A stretch of DNA of 64,000 nucleotides. Origin: Clostridiales bacterium. Its GTDB lineage: Bacteria > Bacillota > Clostridia > Christensenellales > Pumilibacteraceae. The position numbers and the translations under genes were made by a program. The notes under the pieces are model-generated. The model made no database searches, had not been told where the DNA came from, and saw only the letters and a list, made by a program, of their open reading frames with translations. Location of the stretch: positions 35,600-99,599 of the forward strand of contig JAAVHP010000006.1 in assembly GCA_014799665.1 (NCBI GenBank). Direction: 5' to 3'. This document shows, one piece after another, positions 63,055-64,000 of this stretch (its first letter is position 1; each line of letters begins with the position of its first letter).

Positions 63055-63087
63055 AAAAAGACCACGTTTATAAAACGAGGTCTTTTT
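63055..63087. terminator. Terminator downstream of 16S rRNA
   Basis: AAAAAGACC / GGTCTTTTT with an internal GTTT/AAAC pairing and T-runs on both strands. It lies about 95 nt after the 16S 3' end, with no 23S or tRNA in between. Confidence 0.8.
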
Positions 63088-63182
63088 GATTACAACACAT
63101 TCAGTGATAGATTTAGCGGATTATATCGATTATGAGAAAACTGAATTTTTTTATGGTATCTGCTCTAATTGCAGATTCCTTA

Positions 63183-64000
<818 letters not shown>

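Overview
The window looks like chromosome of an uncultured, endospore-lineage Firmicute, probably a Clostridia member. It carries gpr (spore germination protease) divergent from rpsT, a SpoVB-like flippase, VanW, Gram-positive wall genes and an AGGAGG-type ribosome-binding pattern. The 16S rRNA fragment at the right edge is bacterial but has unusual bases in normally fixed positions, so the lineage is divergent. A genus cannot be named from the sequence alone.

Positions 1-8.2 kb are an AT-rich accessory (defence) island, all on the minus strand and continuing past the left edge. Reading down the minus strand there are two modules. The first (8165 to 5126) is an OLD-type ATPase/TOPRIM gene split by an in-frame amber codon, an XRE regulator, an HNH nuclease and a small 'NPNN'-repeat protein. 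The second (4808 to <1) is a compact operon driven by a perfect consensus promoter: XRE regulator, macrodomain DarG-like antitoxin, DarT-like ADP-ribosyltransferase, SIR2-like NADase and HerA-like ATPase. Joining DarTG to SIR2-HerA in one translationally coupled operon puts two NAD+-consuming effectors under one regulator. This is the strongest candidate for an undescribed composite system here.

From 8.6 kb on the sequence is GC-richer core genome. Blocks are: arginine biosynthesis argC-argB-argD and argF plus a GNAT acetyltransferase and DegV (8.6-14.4 kb); a YfbR-like nucleotidase and transketolase; a phosphohexomutase; an aromatic block aroB-aroE-(aroQ relic)-aroK::HAD (20-23 kb); DUF2207/LemA; wall and envelope genes (amidase, M1 peptidase lipoprotein, ddl, uppP, CapD-like, glmM, glmS, murI); gpr/rpsT; pncB, VanW and cca; two transglutaminase-fold lipoproteins, one apparently catalytically dead; a SpoVB-like flippase; an ECF S component; an NfeD/flotillin pair; a PadR-HAAS-DUF4097 operon; a TetR-controlled ABC exporter; and a DUF2089 protein beside a 16S gene with no 23S after it.

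Three non-coding themes recur. (i) There are four large intergenic palindromic elements: three with a short core palindrome exactly at the centre, and one composite bounded by about 32-bp inverted repeats. (ii) A short hairpin repeat (TTACTTCTTT..AAAGAAGTAA followed by CAAGAAAC) usually sits directly behind stop codons. (iii) Several genes have a consensus promoter whose -10 box lies only 6-9 nt before the start codon and no Shine-Dalgarno, implying leaderless mRNAs. No tRNA, CRISPR array, insertion sequence or replication origin was recognised.
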